DNA of 64,000 nucleotides from Azorinus chamasolen (lineage: Eukaryota > Mollusca > Bivalvia > Cardiida > Solecurtidae), in assembly GCA_963576725.1 (NCBI GenBank), contig OY755240.1, forward strand, positions 32,244,620 through 32,308,619, read 5' to 3'. Below the pieces are notes generated by a model that searched no databases, had not been told where the DNA came from, and saw nothing but the letters and a program-made list of their open reading frames with translations. Position numbers and translations under genes: made by a program. The number at the start of each line of letters is the position of its first letter. Position 1 is the stretch's first letter. Shown one piece after another: positions 1-10,009 of the stretch.

Positions 1-192
1 CTCAAGAATAATAATTGGATTAAATGTTACACAGGTATTTTAGCCATGACAGAAACTGTAGGATCATACCTACACTATTTCATAAGCAAACACAGCAGAC
101 CCTTATTATATGGCTCCTACAGGAGCCGTCTGATGTGGGTCTACTCTGTTTGCTACTGCACAGAAAGGCATATTTATGGAGTAAAGGGTTAA
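1..192 (-). mobile_element. Family B MITE, cut by window start
   Basis: The inner arm (GCAAACACAGCAGACCC), core hairpin GGCTCC...GGAGCC and right end GGAGTAAAGGGTTAA are visible. The left end is degraded or lies outside. Confidence 0.75.
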
Positions 193-349
193 TTCTGCAA
201 CAAGCCTTGTTTTCTCTGGAAATGTCCTTAAAGGTCATTTCTTACTCCCCTGTATCAAGCTTTAAGATGCAGATCACTTAATTTATGTTGTGAACTGCAA
301 TTTCAGTGCAAACATTTCAGTCAACGAATTTTACAATGGTTTTTTTTTT

Positions 350-558
350 TTAACCCTTTACTTGATATAAAGTAGACCAAGATCAGACGGCTCCTATAGG
401 ATCAGGGTCTGCTCTGTTTGCTTATGGAATTATATAATTGCCATACTACAGTCTCTGCCGAGGTAACCAGACCCTGTGTTCATGTACCGTTATAACAAAT
501 TCATAAATATTTATGATGTCATTAACTTTCACATGAATATTCAACATGTAATGGGTTA
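350..558 (+). mobile_element. Family B MITE, left arm shortened
   Basis: TTAACCCTTTAC to GGGTTAA. The left hairpin arm is partly lost (the text jumps from ACTTGATATA to AAGTAGACC). A T(11) run abuts the left end. Confidence 0.8.
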
Positions 559-647
559 AAGCCATTTAGGTTCCAACCCCTGATCTCACCAGGTTACAAA
601 CTGTTTTACATTCTCGTTAACATGCCTTGGAAACGAAATGAAAGAAA

Positions 648-765
648 TACAGTAAAAACTCGATAATTCGAAATTTAAATAATGAAGAATTGATGCCTTT
701 ATAGGCAAGTGGCTGCTTAATTGCAGGCTGACTTTAACCTTGCATTAAGCTGCCACCTGTCTTAA
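648..765 (+). mobile_element. Family K (TA) MITE, left half
   Basis: Starts TACAGTAAAAACTCGAT and holds the paired strings GGCTGCTTAA and TTAAGCTGCC. Broken at its right by the B copy at 762-1015. Confidence 0.6.
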
Positions 766-1015
766 CCCTTTACTCCATATAAACGACTTTCTACGCCTTT
801 GCAAACAGAAACGACCCAGATCAGATGGCTCCTACAGGAGCCATCTGATCAGGGTCTGCACTGTTTGTTTACTGAATTATACAAATCTGATTCTACAGTT
901 TCTGCTATGGCTAGAAAATTCCTGTGTCCATAAGCTAGTATAACAAATTAATCTAATCAATACTCATGACATCATTATTTCTTGCATGAATATTCATGGT
1001 GGAAAGACCCGTTAA
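762..1015 (+). mobile_element. Family B MITE, full length
   Basis: TTAACCCTTTACTCCAT to CCCGTTAA, with complete hairpin GATGGCTCC/GGAGCCATC and the tail ATTATTTCTTGCATG. Confidence 0.85.
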
Positions 1016-1105
1016 AGATCAATAATGATATGTATTGGAGTGTTCCAATCATAGATTTTTAACTGTATATGGGAATTACGGTATGCAGCTGCTTCTAAAA
1101 GTAAG

Positions 1106-1358
1106 TTAACCCTTTCCTTCATATAAACCCCTTGTCATGCATTTGCAAACAGGGAAGACCCAGATCAGACGGCTCCTATAGGAGCCATGTGATCAGGGTC
1201 TGCCCTGTTTGCTAATAGAATTTGATAGATGATGGCTATTTCTTTACTTTTTAATCACTACAATGTTCCATCTTCCATATTTCATTGTAACTATTTTGTC
1301 CATGAATATTCAGTAGGTGTTAAAATTTAGAATAAACCGAGAACAGGACAAGGGTTAA
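1106..1358 (+). mobile_element. Family B2 MITE, full length
   Basis: TTAACCCTTTCC to AAGGGTTAA. The right half carries the B2 signature ACAATGTTCCATCTTCC. Confidence 0.85.
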
Positions 1359-1477
1359 GAAATTAGAGTAGTTCTGCATCAAGCCCTAGAGCAGCTGCCT
1401 ATAATACTTGAGTCAAACCACTTGCAAGGTTGTGTAACAAAATCTGCAATAAACGTTAGTAGAACGCATCTATGCTA

Positions 1478-1936
1478 CTAACCCTTTCCCTCATACAAAT
1501 GCTTTTTCATGCCTTTGCAAGCAGAGCAGACCCAGATCGGATGGCTCCTACAAGAGCCATCTAATTAGGCTCTGCTCTGCTTGGTTACGAAATTATCCCT
1601 TTCCTCTATAAATACGCCTTTCTACGCCTCTGTAATAACCACTTCTTGAAACCATTGTGATAAATAGAGCATTTTGCTCCTATAGGAGCAAATGATCTAT
1701 TTATCACAATGGTTTCAAACTACAAAATTCTAAAATTTTACTTTTCAATAGTAAATGCTCCTTTTGAGTAGATTCATTCAAAGAGGTTGGGTCTAAAAAT
1801 AGCCTATGGAGGAAAGGATTAAAATAGATCTGATCCTACAGTTTGCAGATGGTGAATACCAAAAATGCCTACGTACATAAAATTTTGCCACTATAAAAAT
1901 TGTTTCTTACATGAATATTAAACAGAGAAAAGGTAA
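1478..1936 (+). mobile_element. Family B MITE split by a family A MITE
   Basis: B runs from CTAACCCTTTCC to GAAATTA, then resumes as TTAAAATAGATCTGATCC after the A copy at 1593-1822. The empty site is readable in other B copies, which supports TTAA target duplication. Confidence 0.85.
1593..1822 (-). mobile_element. Family A MITE nested in B
   Basis: TTATCCCTTTCC to GGAAAGGATTAA, with the 50-bp class palindrome around GCTCCTATAGGAGC. Confidence 0.88.
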
Positions 1937-1965
1937 AGAATTGTAGTCTGTATATTTACAAATAA

Positions 1966-2202
1966 AGCAATAAAAATGATATCATTAATATTTAATAGAT
2001 TATTTTTTAAAATGACATAATTATGAACACAGGGTATTTCGACTCAGGCAGAAACCCTAGAATCAAATCTATGTTATGCCATAAGCAAACAGACCAGGCC
2101 CTGATCAGACAGCTTCTATAGGAGCTATCTGATCTTGGTATACTCCACTCTGGGTATACTTGCAAAAGCCTGAAAAAGCATTTATAGTAGATGAAGGGTT
2201 AA
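1966..2202 (-). mobile_element. Family B MITE, degraded left end
   Basis: AGACAGCTTCTATAGGAGCTATCT core and right end GAAGGGTTAA. The left terminal bases are not recognisable. A K fragment follows at 2203-2285. Confidence 0.65.
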
Positions 2203-2285
2203 GTGACCACTTAAAAACCTTATGGTTGCTTATTGCAAGGCTAAATCTATTATCCTGCGTTAAGCTTCCCCCAGCCTTAACCACT
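2203..2285. repeat. Family K fragment
   Basis: Holds GTGACCACTTAA, GGTTGCTTATTGCA and GCGTTAAGCTTCC, the K arms with the ends missing. Confidence 0.45.
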
Positions 2286-2495
2286 CATAATTATTTTTTT
2301 ATGGTTGTTAGAGATATATTGTTACATCTTACAGTATAGACTGGCAAACAGGGCAAAACAAGATCAGAACTAAACTCCATTATTGGCTGGTCACATAGTG
2401 TCTCAAAGGATCCAAACAGTTTGTACAGCATATTAAGTGGCAGCTAGCTATATCTAACTGACTGCCTGATGAATATTCATGTAAGAAACCAGAAC

Positions 2496-2990
2496 TATCA
2501 CTAAAGGTGATGAATATCCCCGTATGGCAGCCTTGATCGCAAATCCAAGTTCAAAGGGAGATAATTCTGCAATGCCTGGCGCTAACATGAAAATTGTGTC
2601 TTGCACATCTACTATTCGTGGTTATTATGTATGGCAAGTATCAATTCAATATCTTTCACAATAAAGGAGGAGTTCATATCTAAGTACCCACGCTTCATGC
2701 CAAATTGAAATAAAAATTACTCCAAGTTCAAGGGAAGAAAATTTGCAATGCCTGGTTCTAAACACATGAAAATTGTGTCTTGCACATCTACTTATCATGG
2801 CTATTAATAATTATGTATGCAAAATATAAATCAAATAACTTTCAAACTGAAAGAGGAGTTTGCAATACAAACTACCCATGTTTATGCGGATGGACTGACG
2901 GACCACCCGACCGTATACCCCCTAAAAAACCCTAAAAATTTGTGGGCAAAAAGGGGGGCGGGGGGGGGGGGGGGGGGGGGGGGGTTATAA
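2496..2990 (+). mobile_element. HP element ending in a long G tract
   Basis: Opens ACTAAAGGTGATGAATA and contains two near-copies of an AAATTGTGTCTTGCACATCT block. It closes with GACGGACC, TATACCCCC, a G run (2948-2983) and TTATAATAA. The C/G pair forms the 3' hairpin seen in other HP families. Confidence 0.65.
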
Positions 2991-2995
2991 TAAAG

Positions 2996-3347
2996 ATAAA
3001 ATTAATGTTAATTTTCAAGATGCCATTATGAACATATGTACGACATTTTGGCCATATCCGAAATAGTAGAATTTCATAAGGAAACAGAACAGGCCCTGAT
3101 TAGATGGCTCCTATAAAGAGTAGACCCAGATCAGATGACTCCTGTAAGAGCTGTCTGATCAGGGTCTGCTTTATTTCCTGATGAAATTTGAATACCGTAG
3201 ATCTGACTCTACAGTTTCTACCAATACCAAAATATCATGTGCACATACTAATATACCAATACCAAAATATAATGTGTACATATGCCACTAATTCAGCTTA
3301 TAAATATGCATTACTTCTTTCCACGAATATTCAACAAGTTACAGGTT
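2996..3347. mobile_element. Two family B half-elements head to head
   Basis: A minus-oriented half (2996-3118, ending GGCTCCTATA) joins a plus-oriented half (3117-3347, AGTAGACCC...CAACAAGTTACAGG). Each keeps its ATAGATCTGA-side tail and lacks the other end. Confidence 0.6.
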
Positions 3348-3409
3348 AGCACATACTTTACAAATTGTCTGAATACACAACTTATCACTATCATTTACCT
3401 TAGATACCT

Positions 3410-3590
3410 GGGCCCATGCTTATAAAGCTTTTTAGTTGAGTCTGAGTTCCTTCTCAAGCTTTTGATTGGTCAGATTTGAGTTCTCAAGCTTTGATTGGTC
3501 AGATTTGAGCCAAATCTGACCAATCAAAACCTTGAGAACGAGTTCAGACTCAACTAAAAGTTTTATAAGGGCTATGCAAAGCATATCTAC
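3410..3590. mobile_element. Family F palindrome
   Basis: Outer pair CCATGCTTATAAAGC / TTTTATAAGGGC with AGTTGAGTCTGAG / CTCAGACTCAACT-like arms. TTGATTGGTCAGATTTGAG is duplicated on the left arm. A close relative is at 55925. Confidence 0.75.
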
Positions 3591-3916
3591 TGCTATTTTG
3601 TGACCGAAATATTTTCACATCAGTGTTAACAGCTGATAAGCCCATTACCTAGCTCATAAAGAGTTGCTTCCCTTTATACAAACCTACAACAAACATTCTT
3701 GATACATACATCCTTTCTAAAACGGTGAATGCCTGAGCAATAAATTCATATAGACTGAAAAATAGCTACATACATTTTTTGTGATGTATCTACATTGTAA
3801 TTCTCTAAAGGTTTGTATGCAGATCTGATGTTGTTTTACCAAGAACTTGATCAAGACCCAGAGAGCTTACACTATCTGACACTTTCATTCTAAGTTGGGC
3901 AATGTGTATCACACCA
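3591..3916. other. No recognisable feature
   Basis: Intron or downstream gene sequence with no repeat arm, splice-bounded frame or RNA fold that I could recognise. Confidence 0.5.
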
Positions 3917-4086
3917 TTAACCCTTCGCATGCTGGAAACAAGTGCACTGGCATCCTCAAACAGTGTAGAATCAGATCAAAGGGTTCTTAGAGGAGCTCTC
4001 TAATCAGGGTCTTCACGGTTTGTCATTCAAAATCCTCCAGCAAATCTAGATCGTTCATACTGTAAAACTATGGACTGAACAGTTAA
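3917..4086 (+). mobile_element. Family N (TTAA) MITE
   Basis: TTAACCCTTCGCATGCTGG to GAACAGTTAA. Hairpin CAAACAGTGTAG...CACGGTTTG with GAGGAGCTCTC. It shares its right TTAA with the next B copy. Confidence 0.7.
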
Positions 4087-4330
4087 CCCTTTCCCTCATG
4101 AATATTCAAACGAGAAATAACGAATGTAAGAACACTAATTAGCTTAATTTTATAATGGCTTCATGAACAAGAGAATATGTTACCATGGCAGAAACAGTAA
4201 AATCATGTATATGTATATATCATTCCATAAGCAAACAGAGCAGACCCTGATCAGACGGCTCCTATAGGAGCCGTCTGATCTGGGTCTACTCTGTTTGCAA
4301 AGGTGTGAAAAGGCATTTCTAATAGGTTAG
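4083..4330 (-). mobile_element. Family B MITE
   Basis: TTAACCCTTTCCCTCATGAAT to the decayed end AATAGGTTAG. Perfect core CAGACGGCTCC/GGAGCCGTCTG. Confidence 0.85.
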
Positions 4331-4512
4331 CACTGATGAGTATTTCCAACTTCAATATTGAGCATTTAAAGGGTTAAGCAGCTACCAGGTAAACATGCTG
4401 TACACCTGTGTTACATCTTAACAAAGTGTCGAGTGCTTGTTCTGCCAGAAAGTGGTAGTTTGTATGGTACAAAAAAAAAGTACTACCAATTCAGTCCTGC
4501 TGATCACTTTGT

Positions 4513-4600
4513 GAATACATCTGCAAACAGGTTGGATTCAAATGCAACGCTGAGTAACACGGCGTACCATCAGGATCCAAACTGTTTGACACTCTGATAT
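4513..4600. mobile_element. Family G palindrome
   Basis: GCAAACAGGTTGGATTC opposes GGATCCAAACTGTTTG around a diverged centre. Confidence 0.6.
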
Positions 4601-4679
4601 CTGAAGAAATTATGCCTTTTGTATAAAAAATAGGCAATATTTCTACATGAGTGCTGAAAGGGTATTAAAGATTTATCCT

Positions 4680-4922
4680 GGTAATACCTCATATAAATGT
4701 CTTTTGACACCTTTGCGAACAGAGTACACTCAGATCAGATACCTCCTATAGCCTTATGAGGGTCTACTCAGTTAGCTGATGAAATAATGTAGATCTGATT
4801 TACAGTTTTTATGGTATAGTATTCTTTTATTCATGATGCCATAATCAAAAGTCACTTAATAAATATTCAAAAAAGTTGTTATTTCTTACTAAATATTGAG
4901 GGAAAGGGTTAATGCAGACCCA
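4680..4922 (+). mobile_element. Family B MITE
   Basis: Decayed left end TAATACCTCATATAAA. Arms GCGAACAGAGTACACTC and GTCTACTCAGTTAGC, right end GGGAAAGGGTTAA. Confidence 0.75.
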
Positions 4923-5124
4923 TACTCTTTGAATAACTCTACTGAAAAGGAGTCTCAGTATTTACTAGCAAAAAGGTAAATTTTAGAATTATGTAAATTT
5001 TTAAACTACTGTGATAAATACGGCATTTGCTCCTATGGGAACAAATGCTTTATTGATCACAATGGTTTGAAAAGGTGACTTTCACAGAGGTGTTAAATGG
5101 GGATAATATGACGGAATGTGTTAA
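4919..5124 (+). mobile_element. Family A MITE, left end deleted
   Basis: CTTTGAATAACTCTACTGAAA through a diverged core to GGAATGTGTTAA. It shares TTAA junctions with B copies on both sides, giving a three-element chain. Confidence 0.7.
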
Positions 5125-5248
5125 AACCCTTTCCCTCATTATAAACGTGTTTTCATGCATTTGCAAACAGAGTAGACCCAGATCAGACGGCTCCTAGAGG
5201 AGCCATCTGATCAGGGTCTGCTCTGTTTGCTAGTAGAATTTGATATAT
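5121..5248 (+). mobile_element. Family B2 MITE, left part only
   Basis: TTAAAACCCTTTCCCTCATTA, the complete hairpin and GCTAGTAGAATTTGATA, then abrupt loss of homology. Confidence 0.7.
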
Positions 5249-5249
5249 G

Positions 5250-5504
5250 TGTTAAAGGAGTTTGACTCACAAGATTGTAGGAACATACATACAAACTAAT
5301 GTAACGCCATATGCATTTGTACCTCCCATCGTGTAAGGCGCATACAATTCTATGGATTCCTCTTTTGATGATATCATCACTTTCAAACACAGAAGACCAT
5401 GAAAAAAACACCTATGAAGTTCAACTCAAAAGATTTTTGTATATGTATGATAATGAACAAATAAATGCACCACTATATGCCTCCCACCATGTGGGGGCAT
5501 AAAA
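5250..5504 (+). mobile_element. Possible HP-type element with two core repeats
   Basis: Two roughly 125-bp blocks share GACTCACAAGATT / AACTCAAAAGATT and end in CCTCCCA. The second ends in hairpin TGCCTCCC/GGGGGCA then TAAAA, as in the element at 16153. Confidence 0.5.
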
Positions 5505-5689
5505 TTCTTACCGAAGTACTGTGGATGCACATTCATCTTTCGAAAACTTTTATCACATCAATCACAGAAGACCTAGATAAAAGAGCACCTTTCAAGGATC
5601 TTTTTTTATTGAGGAATTTGAAGGATCTGTTTTATTGAGGCATGAATTCTTGCTATAGAAGTAAGCCTCACACGACATATCAATCCTCT

Positions 5690-6070
5690 GAATGCAGAAA
5701 CTAATGCAATGGATTTGCAAGCAGTGTAGATCCAAATCAGAGGACTTATAGAAGAGTAATCTGATCTGGATCTACACTGTTTGTCATTCAAAATCCTCCA
5801 GCAGATTTAACCCATTCCCGCATATTGACGCCTTTTGATGCTTCTGTAAAAGTCACTTTGTGAAACCATTGTGATAAATAGAGCATTTGCTCCTGTGGAG
5901 CAAATGCTCTATTTATCACAATGGTTTAAAAACTGCACAATTCTGAAAATTTCCTTTTCTCTAGTTAATGCTCCTTTTTGGTAGATTTAATCAAAGAGGT
6001 TGGATCTAAAAATAGCTTATGCGGGAATGGTTTAAACCTGTCATACTGAATGGACTGTTAGTGAAACACC
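5690..6070 (+). mobile_element. Family N MITE split by a family A MITE
   Basis: GCAAGCAGTGTAGATCC / GGATCTACACTGTTTG hairpin, tail CAAAATCCTCCAGCAGATTTAA, then after the A copy ACCTGTCATACTGAATGGAC. Confidence 0.65.
5807..6035 (-). mobile_element. Family A MITE nested in N
   Basis: TTAACCCATTCCCGCAT to GGAATGGTTTAA. The core palindrome has centre CTCCTGTGGAG. Confidence 0.88.
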
Positions 6071-6134
6071 GATGGGTCATTCCATTTTAAATATTTTAGC
6101 ATTCAAAGCATAATCTTTGATTTAATAAACTCAT

Positions 6135-6308
6135 TTTAACACTTTTGCAAATGGAGTTGACTCATGCCACGAGCCGGCTGATCAAACACAGCTCTGTTTG
6201 CTCATGGAATTCTATAGATCTGATTCTGCAGTTTCTGCTATGACCGAATAGTCCTGTATTCCTGATGTCATTAACTCTTACATAAATATTCATGAGGTAA
6301 AGGGTTAA
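6135..6308 (+). mobile_element. Family B MITE, short left arm
   Basis: TTAACACTTTTGCAAATGG to GGTAAAGGGTTAA. The core is diverged (GAGCCGGCTGATC). Confidence 0.7.
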
Positions 6309-6357
6309 TCTTTTTGATAATTATGGACTGTTTGATACCTAATTAGACACCGAGTCA

Positions 6358-6690
6358 CTTAACAATTTCCCTGTTGAATATTCATGTAAGAAATAATGAC
6401 ATCATGAATATTTATTAGATGAAGTTTTAAAACTTTTGGCATATTTACACAATCATGAAACACACTTTTTCATGCCATTGCAAACAGAGTTGCCCAGATC
6501 AGTCAGCTCCTGTAGGAGCCATCTGATCCGGGTCTGCTCTGTTTGCTTATAAAATTATAATAAATCTGATTCTACATTTGCTACCAATACCATACATTCA
6601 TGAGTATTTTATGCCAATATAAAAATTCAGTTAATAAATATTCATGATTTCATTATTTCTTACATGAATATTCAACAAGTAAAGGTTTAT
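6358..6690 (+). mobile_element. Chimeric family B copy
   Basis: Begins as a minus-type B end (TTGAATATTCATGTAAG) and switches at about 6480 to a plus-type B hairpin and tail ending AGTAAAGGTTTAT. Confidence 0.65.
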
Positions 6691-6727
6691 TCTCAGCATT
6701 CCAAAATTAAAACTTTACCTCTTTGAA

Positions 6728-7150
6728 TACAGTAAAAACCTTCTGGGCCGGACATTAAATTTAGCATAAATATTAGTCTTGGATAGAGGTGGCAGCTTCG
6801 CTCATTACCTCATTGGCTATTGTTAGACCCAACCTCTTTCCAATAATGATACCCAAAAGGAGCATTTACTAGAGAAAAGGAAAATTTTAGAATTGTATAG
6901 TTTTGAAACCATTGTGATGAAGAGAGCATTTGCTCCATAGGAGCAAATGCTCTATTTATCACAATGGTTTCAAGTAGTGACTTTTACAGAGGAATCAAAA
7001 GGCATCAATATGAGGGAACGGGTTATTATGCTGGGTAAACTTTAGTCATGCAGAAAGCTCCTCTAAGAGCATTAAGCAGCAATCTGCATCTGCCTAGGAG
7101 TATCTAAATTCTTCTCAACCAGAATTCTGGTTTAGAGGGGTTTTACTGTA
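6728..7150 (+). mobile_element. Family K/D (TA) element split by a family A MITE
   Basis: TACAGTAAAAACC at left and GGGGTTTTACTGTA at right are inverted ends on TA. The interior holds GCAGAAAGCTCC. An A copy interrupts it. Confidence 0.65.
6799..7027 (+). mobile_element. Family A MITE nested in K/D element
   Basis: CTCATTACCTCATTGGCTAT to GGAACGGGTTATTA, with a long palindrome at GCTCCATAGGAGC. Terminal TTAA bases are decayed. Confidence 0.78.
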
Positions 7151-7167
7151 CTGAAATTTCATAGTGG

Positions 7168-7340
7168 GATGACCCATCATCACCAAAATAGCAGAGCAGA
7201 TTCAGTATATAAGGGAATCAGCATTTGCTAGAGGATTTTGAATGACAAATAGTGTAAACTCTGATCAGTGGGCCCTCTCATCTGGGTCTACATAGTTTGC
7301 AAATGCTAATTCTACACTGTTTGCAAATGCCAGTAATCCC
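7168..7340 (-). mobile_element. Family N MITE, decayed
   Basis: GCTAGAGGATTTTGAATGAC, then a CAAATAGTGTAAACTC / GGTCTACATAGTTTG hairpin, with the GTTTGCAAATGC tail duplicated. Confidence 0.55.
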
Positions 7341-7497
7341 ATTGCCTCATAGGCTACTTTTAGACCCAACCTTTTTTAATAAATCTACCGAAAAGGAGCA
7401 TTTACTAGCAAAAAGGATTTTTTAAAATGATTTCAAAAAAGTGAATATTACAGGGGCATCAAAGGCGTCAATATGAGGGAATGTTAACCCATATTCA
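7334..7497 (+). mobile_element. Family A MITE lacking its hairpin
   Basis: CCCATTGCCTCATAGGCTA to GAGGGAATGTTAA. The central palindrome is deleted (AAAAGGATTTTTTAAAATG joins GATTTCAAAAAAGTG). Confidence 0.75.
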
Positions 7498-7552
7498 AAG
7501 AGCTAATAAACATATAAAACTGTTACAAATATAACTAAAAGAATTAACTTAC

Positions 7553-7604
7553 CTGAATATTTAATTCTAAGTTTTTCCATTGACAAAATCTTGTGTATTT
7601 GTCA
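7553..7604 (-). CDS. GRK2: GRK2 exon: end of RGS helix bundle before kinase domain
   Basis: The 52-nt exon completes the split Ser codon and then reads DKYTRFCQWKNLELNIQ, nearly identical to vertebrate GRK2 DKFTRFCQWKNVELNIH. The acceptor is CTATTTTCAG and the donor is GTAAGTT after CAG, phase 0. The next expected segment ([20 protein letters not shown]-like, start of the kinase domain) is not visible in 1-7552 and should lie to the left of the window. A deleted family A MITE (7334-7497) ends 55 bp past the donor. Confidence 0.93.
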
Positions 7605-7640
7605 CTGAAAATAGAAAGACAAATATATTAATGTAAATAA

Positions 7641-7870
7641 CAAGAGGGCCATGATGGCCGTGTATCCCTCACCTAGTTAATAGGGCGAAGTGATCTATTA
7701 TATACATCTACCAAAATTGTTAAGGCTGCTGTATTTCTTTTTGATATCAAAATCATTTATATATCTTTGATAGAGGACCATCGAATCATCATTTAACTAT
7801 GAAGTTTGGTCAAATCCCATTCAGTGGTTTAGGAGAAGATATTACAGTGGGGGAAAGGAGTCACTAATGT
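7641..7870 (+). mobile_element. HP element, 5' part
   Basis: AACAAGAGGGCCATGATGGCC, CTCACCTAG, then TTTGATAGAGGACCATCGA, one unit of HP core. The 3' hairpin is missing. Confidence 0.65.
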
Positions 7871-7924
7871 GACAGGTCAGGCTTATGATGAATATTTTAG
7901 GGATTCTAAGAAAAGTGTAACATG

Positions 7925-8085
7925 ACAAATAACGCATAATGCGGCGTCTGATCAGATTCTACAGTTTGCTGATAGGAAATTCAATATAAAACAAAAATGA
8001 AAATTTTAGACCAGACATCCCTTAGATAAAAGATAGACTAATCCTTTATAAAAGCATGGAAGAATCCACTGGGAGCAAATAGGTT
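7925..8085 (+). mobile_element. Family J (TTAA) MITE, right part
   Basis: GCGGCGTCTGATCAG, GCTGATAGGAAATTCAATA and GGGAGCAAATAGGTTAAG match the complete J copy at 59390. Confidence 0.7.
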
Positions 8086-8088
8086 AAG

Positions 8089-8225
8089 ATATAATATAGA
8101 TTTGATTCTACTGTTTCTGCCATGGCCAACAATTTCCGTGTCCATGTACTGTTATAACAATTAATGTAATTATTGTTCATGCTATCATTCTTGATTACAT
8201 AAATATTCATGGAGTAAAGGGTTAA
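8089..8225 (+). mobile_element. Family B MITE, right half
   Basis: ATAGATTTGATTCTACTG through TGGAGTAAAGGGTTAA. It shares TTAA with the next copy. Confidence 0.75.
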
Positions 8226-8471
8226 CCCTTTCCCTGTTCTATGTTTATTTCAAATTTCAATACCTACTGAATATTCATGTACAAATCTGTTATAATGAAA
8301 CATGGAGGGTGGAACATTGTAGACATTTTAGCAAGTATAGAAACAGATCTATCAAATTCCTTAAGCAAACAGAGCAGACACTGATCAGACGGCTCCTCTA
8401 GGAGCCGTCTGATCTGGGTCTACTCTGTTTGCAAATGCGTGAAAACACGTTTATATGAGGGAAAGGGTTAA
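8222..8471 (-). mobile_element. Family B2 MITE, full length
   Basis: TTAACCCTTTCCCTGTTCTA to GAGGGAAAGGGTTAA. Perfect core CAGACGGCTCC/GGAGCCGTCTG and signature GGAGGGTGGAACATTG. Confidence 0.9.
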
Positions 8472-8642
8472 AGTGGTAAATGAATATAGGATTTTTTCTA
8501 CCATGTCAGAAACTATAGAATCAGATCTATATAGATCCACAAGCAAACAGAGCAGACCCGGATCAGACAGCTTCATCTGATCTGGGTCTGCTCTGTTTGC
8601 AAAGGTGTTAAAAGGCGTATAATCTATGGAGTAAAGGGTTAA
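8472..8642 (-). mobile_element. Family B MITE, left end lost
   Basis: CAGAAACTATAGAATCAGATC, hairpin with shortened loop (CAGCTTCATCTG), right end GGAGTAAAGGGTTAA. Confidence 0.75.
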
Positions 8643-8733
8643 ATTCTCAAAGAAACTTTGTATCCATTTAAGTTCAAAACATTGACGAGAACTACACTCG
8701 TATCAGACTGTTGGAACCTGATGTGAGGCTGAT

Positions 8734-8964
8734 TTAACCCATTACCTCATAGGTTATTTTTAGACCCAACCTCTTTGAATAAATCTACCGAAAAGGAGCA
8801 TATTAACTAGAGAAAAGGAAAAGTTTAGAATTTTGTAGTTTGAAACCATTGTGATAAATAGAGCATTTGCTCCTATAGGAGCAAATGCTCTATTTATCAC
8901 AATGGTTTCAAGAAGTGACTATTACAGACACATAGAAAGGCATATTTATGGAGGAAAGGGTTAA
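8734..8964 (+). mobile_element. Family A MITE, full length
   Basis: TTAACCCATTACC to GGAGGAAAGGGTTAA. Perfect palindrome from GAAACCATTGTG to CACAATGGTTTC. Confidence 0.92.
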
Positions 8965-9019
8965 TCTGCAACTCATTGCATCCAAACTATGATTACTACA
9001 AACTCATTTATCACTCGCC

Positions 9020-9250
9020 TTAATTCTACATCTTTGCAAACACAGTAGGCCCAGATCAGATGGCTCCTGTAGAAGCCGTATGATCAGGGTCTGCTCTGTT
9101 TGCTTTAGAAATAATAAAGATATGATTCTACAGGTTCATTTGCCATGATCAAAAGTCTAAATGTGTTCATGGGCCATTTTGAAAAAAAATCTAATTAATA
9201 ATCATGATATATTTATTTCATACATGAATTTTCATGGAGTAAAGGGTTAT
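9020..9250 (+). mobile_element. Family B MITE
   Basis: Left end TTAATTCTACATCTTTGC (shortened), right end GTAAAGGGTTAT. Confidence 0.75.
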
Positions 9251-9515
9251 AGTATGCTAAGAGACTATAACAAACTGTAAACTAATTCCACATCACTCGA
9301 TTACAAGCTTCACAATGTGCAAATACCCCAAGACAAATTGTACCAGTAATCCGCTCTGTCATCAGACGCGACTTCCTTACTCAATCATATTTGAAAACTG
9401 ATCCGACTGTATTCTCACTAACCTTTTGCATGCTCAATCTTCAACATCTAATCATTGCAATGTTACATCATTGTTCAGTGGACAGTTTAGCAGGGACCCA
9501 GATAAGATACTTAAG

Positions 9516-9744
9516 TTAACACATTCCCTCATAGGCCATTTTTAGATCCAACCTCTTTGAATAAATCTACTGAAAAGGAGCATTTACTAGAGAAAAGGAA
9601 AATGTTTGGAACTGTGTAGTTTTGAAACCATTTGATAAATAGAGCATTTGCTCCATAGGAGCAAATGCTCTATTTATCACAATGGTTTCACAAAGTGACT
9701 TTTACAGAGGCATCAAAAGGTGTCAATATGCGGGAATGGGTTAA
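9516..9744 (+). mobile_element. Family A MITE, full length
   Basis: TTAACACATTCCCTCATAGG to GCGGGAATGGGTTAA. Palindrome centre GCTCCATAGGAGC. Confidence 0.9.
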
Positions 9745-9789
9745 AGCATTTTCATGAATAAGCTCCATTCTTCTTTTCGAGAGGATTCT

Positions 9790-9880
9790 AAAGAGTAAGT
9801 CACAACATAATGTTTGGTGAAAAAATTACGATTTTAGTATTTAGATACGCACATTTATCTATAGCTCTGAATTTAATTAG
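9790..9880. repeat. Family C right-arm fragment
   Basis: ATGTTTGGTGAAAAAATTACG, TTTTAGTATTTAGATACGC and TTTATCTATAGCTCTGA match the C right flank. Confidence 0.55.
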
Positions 9881-10009
9881 AATGAAACAGAAAAGTATGC
9901 TAATAGATGTTGGAATGGCAAACAGTATAGACTCTAATAAATCAGAATCCACTTACTTGTCTACTCCTTCATTCCGAGAACAAATATCTAGCATAACTGC
10001 ATATCATTA

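Noticed and set aside
1..7552. GRK2 kinase-domain exons
   Set aside because: I searched the minus strand for a [8 protein letters not shown]-like segment with splice sites and did not find one; they probably lie to the left.
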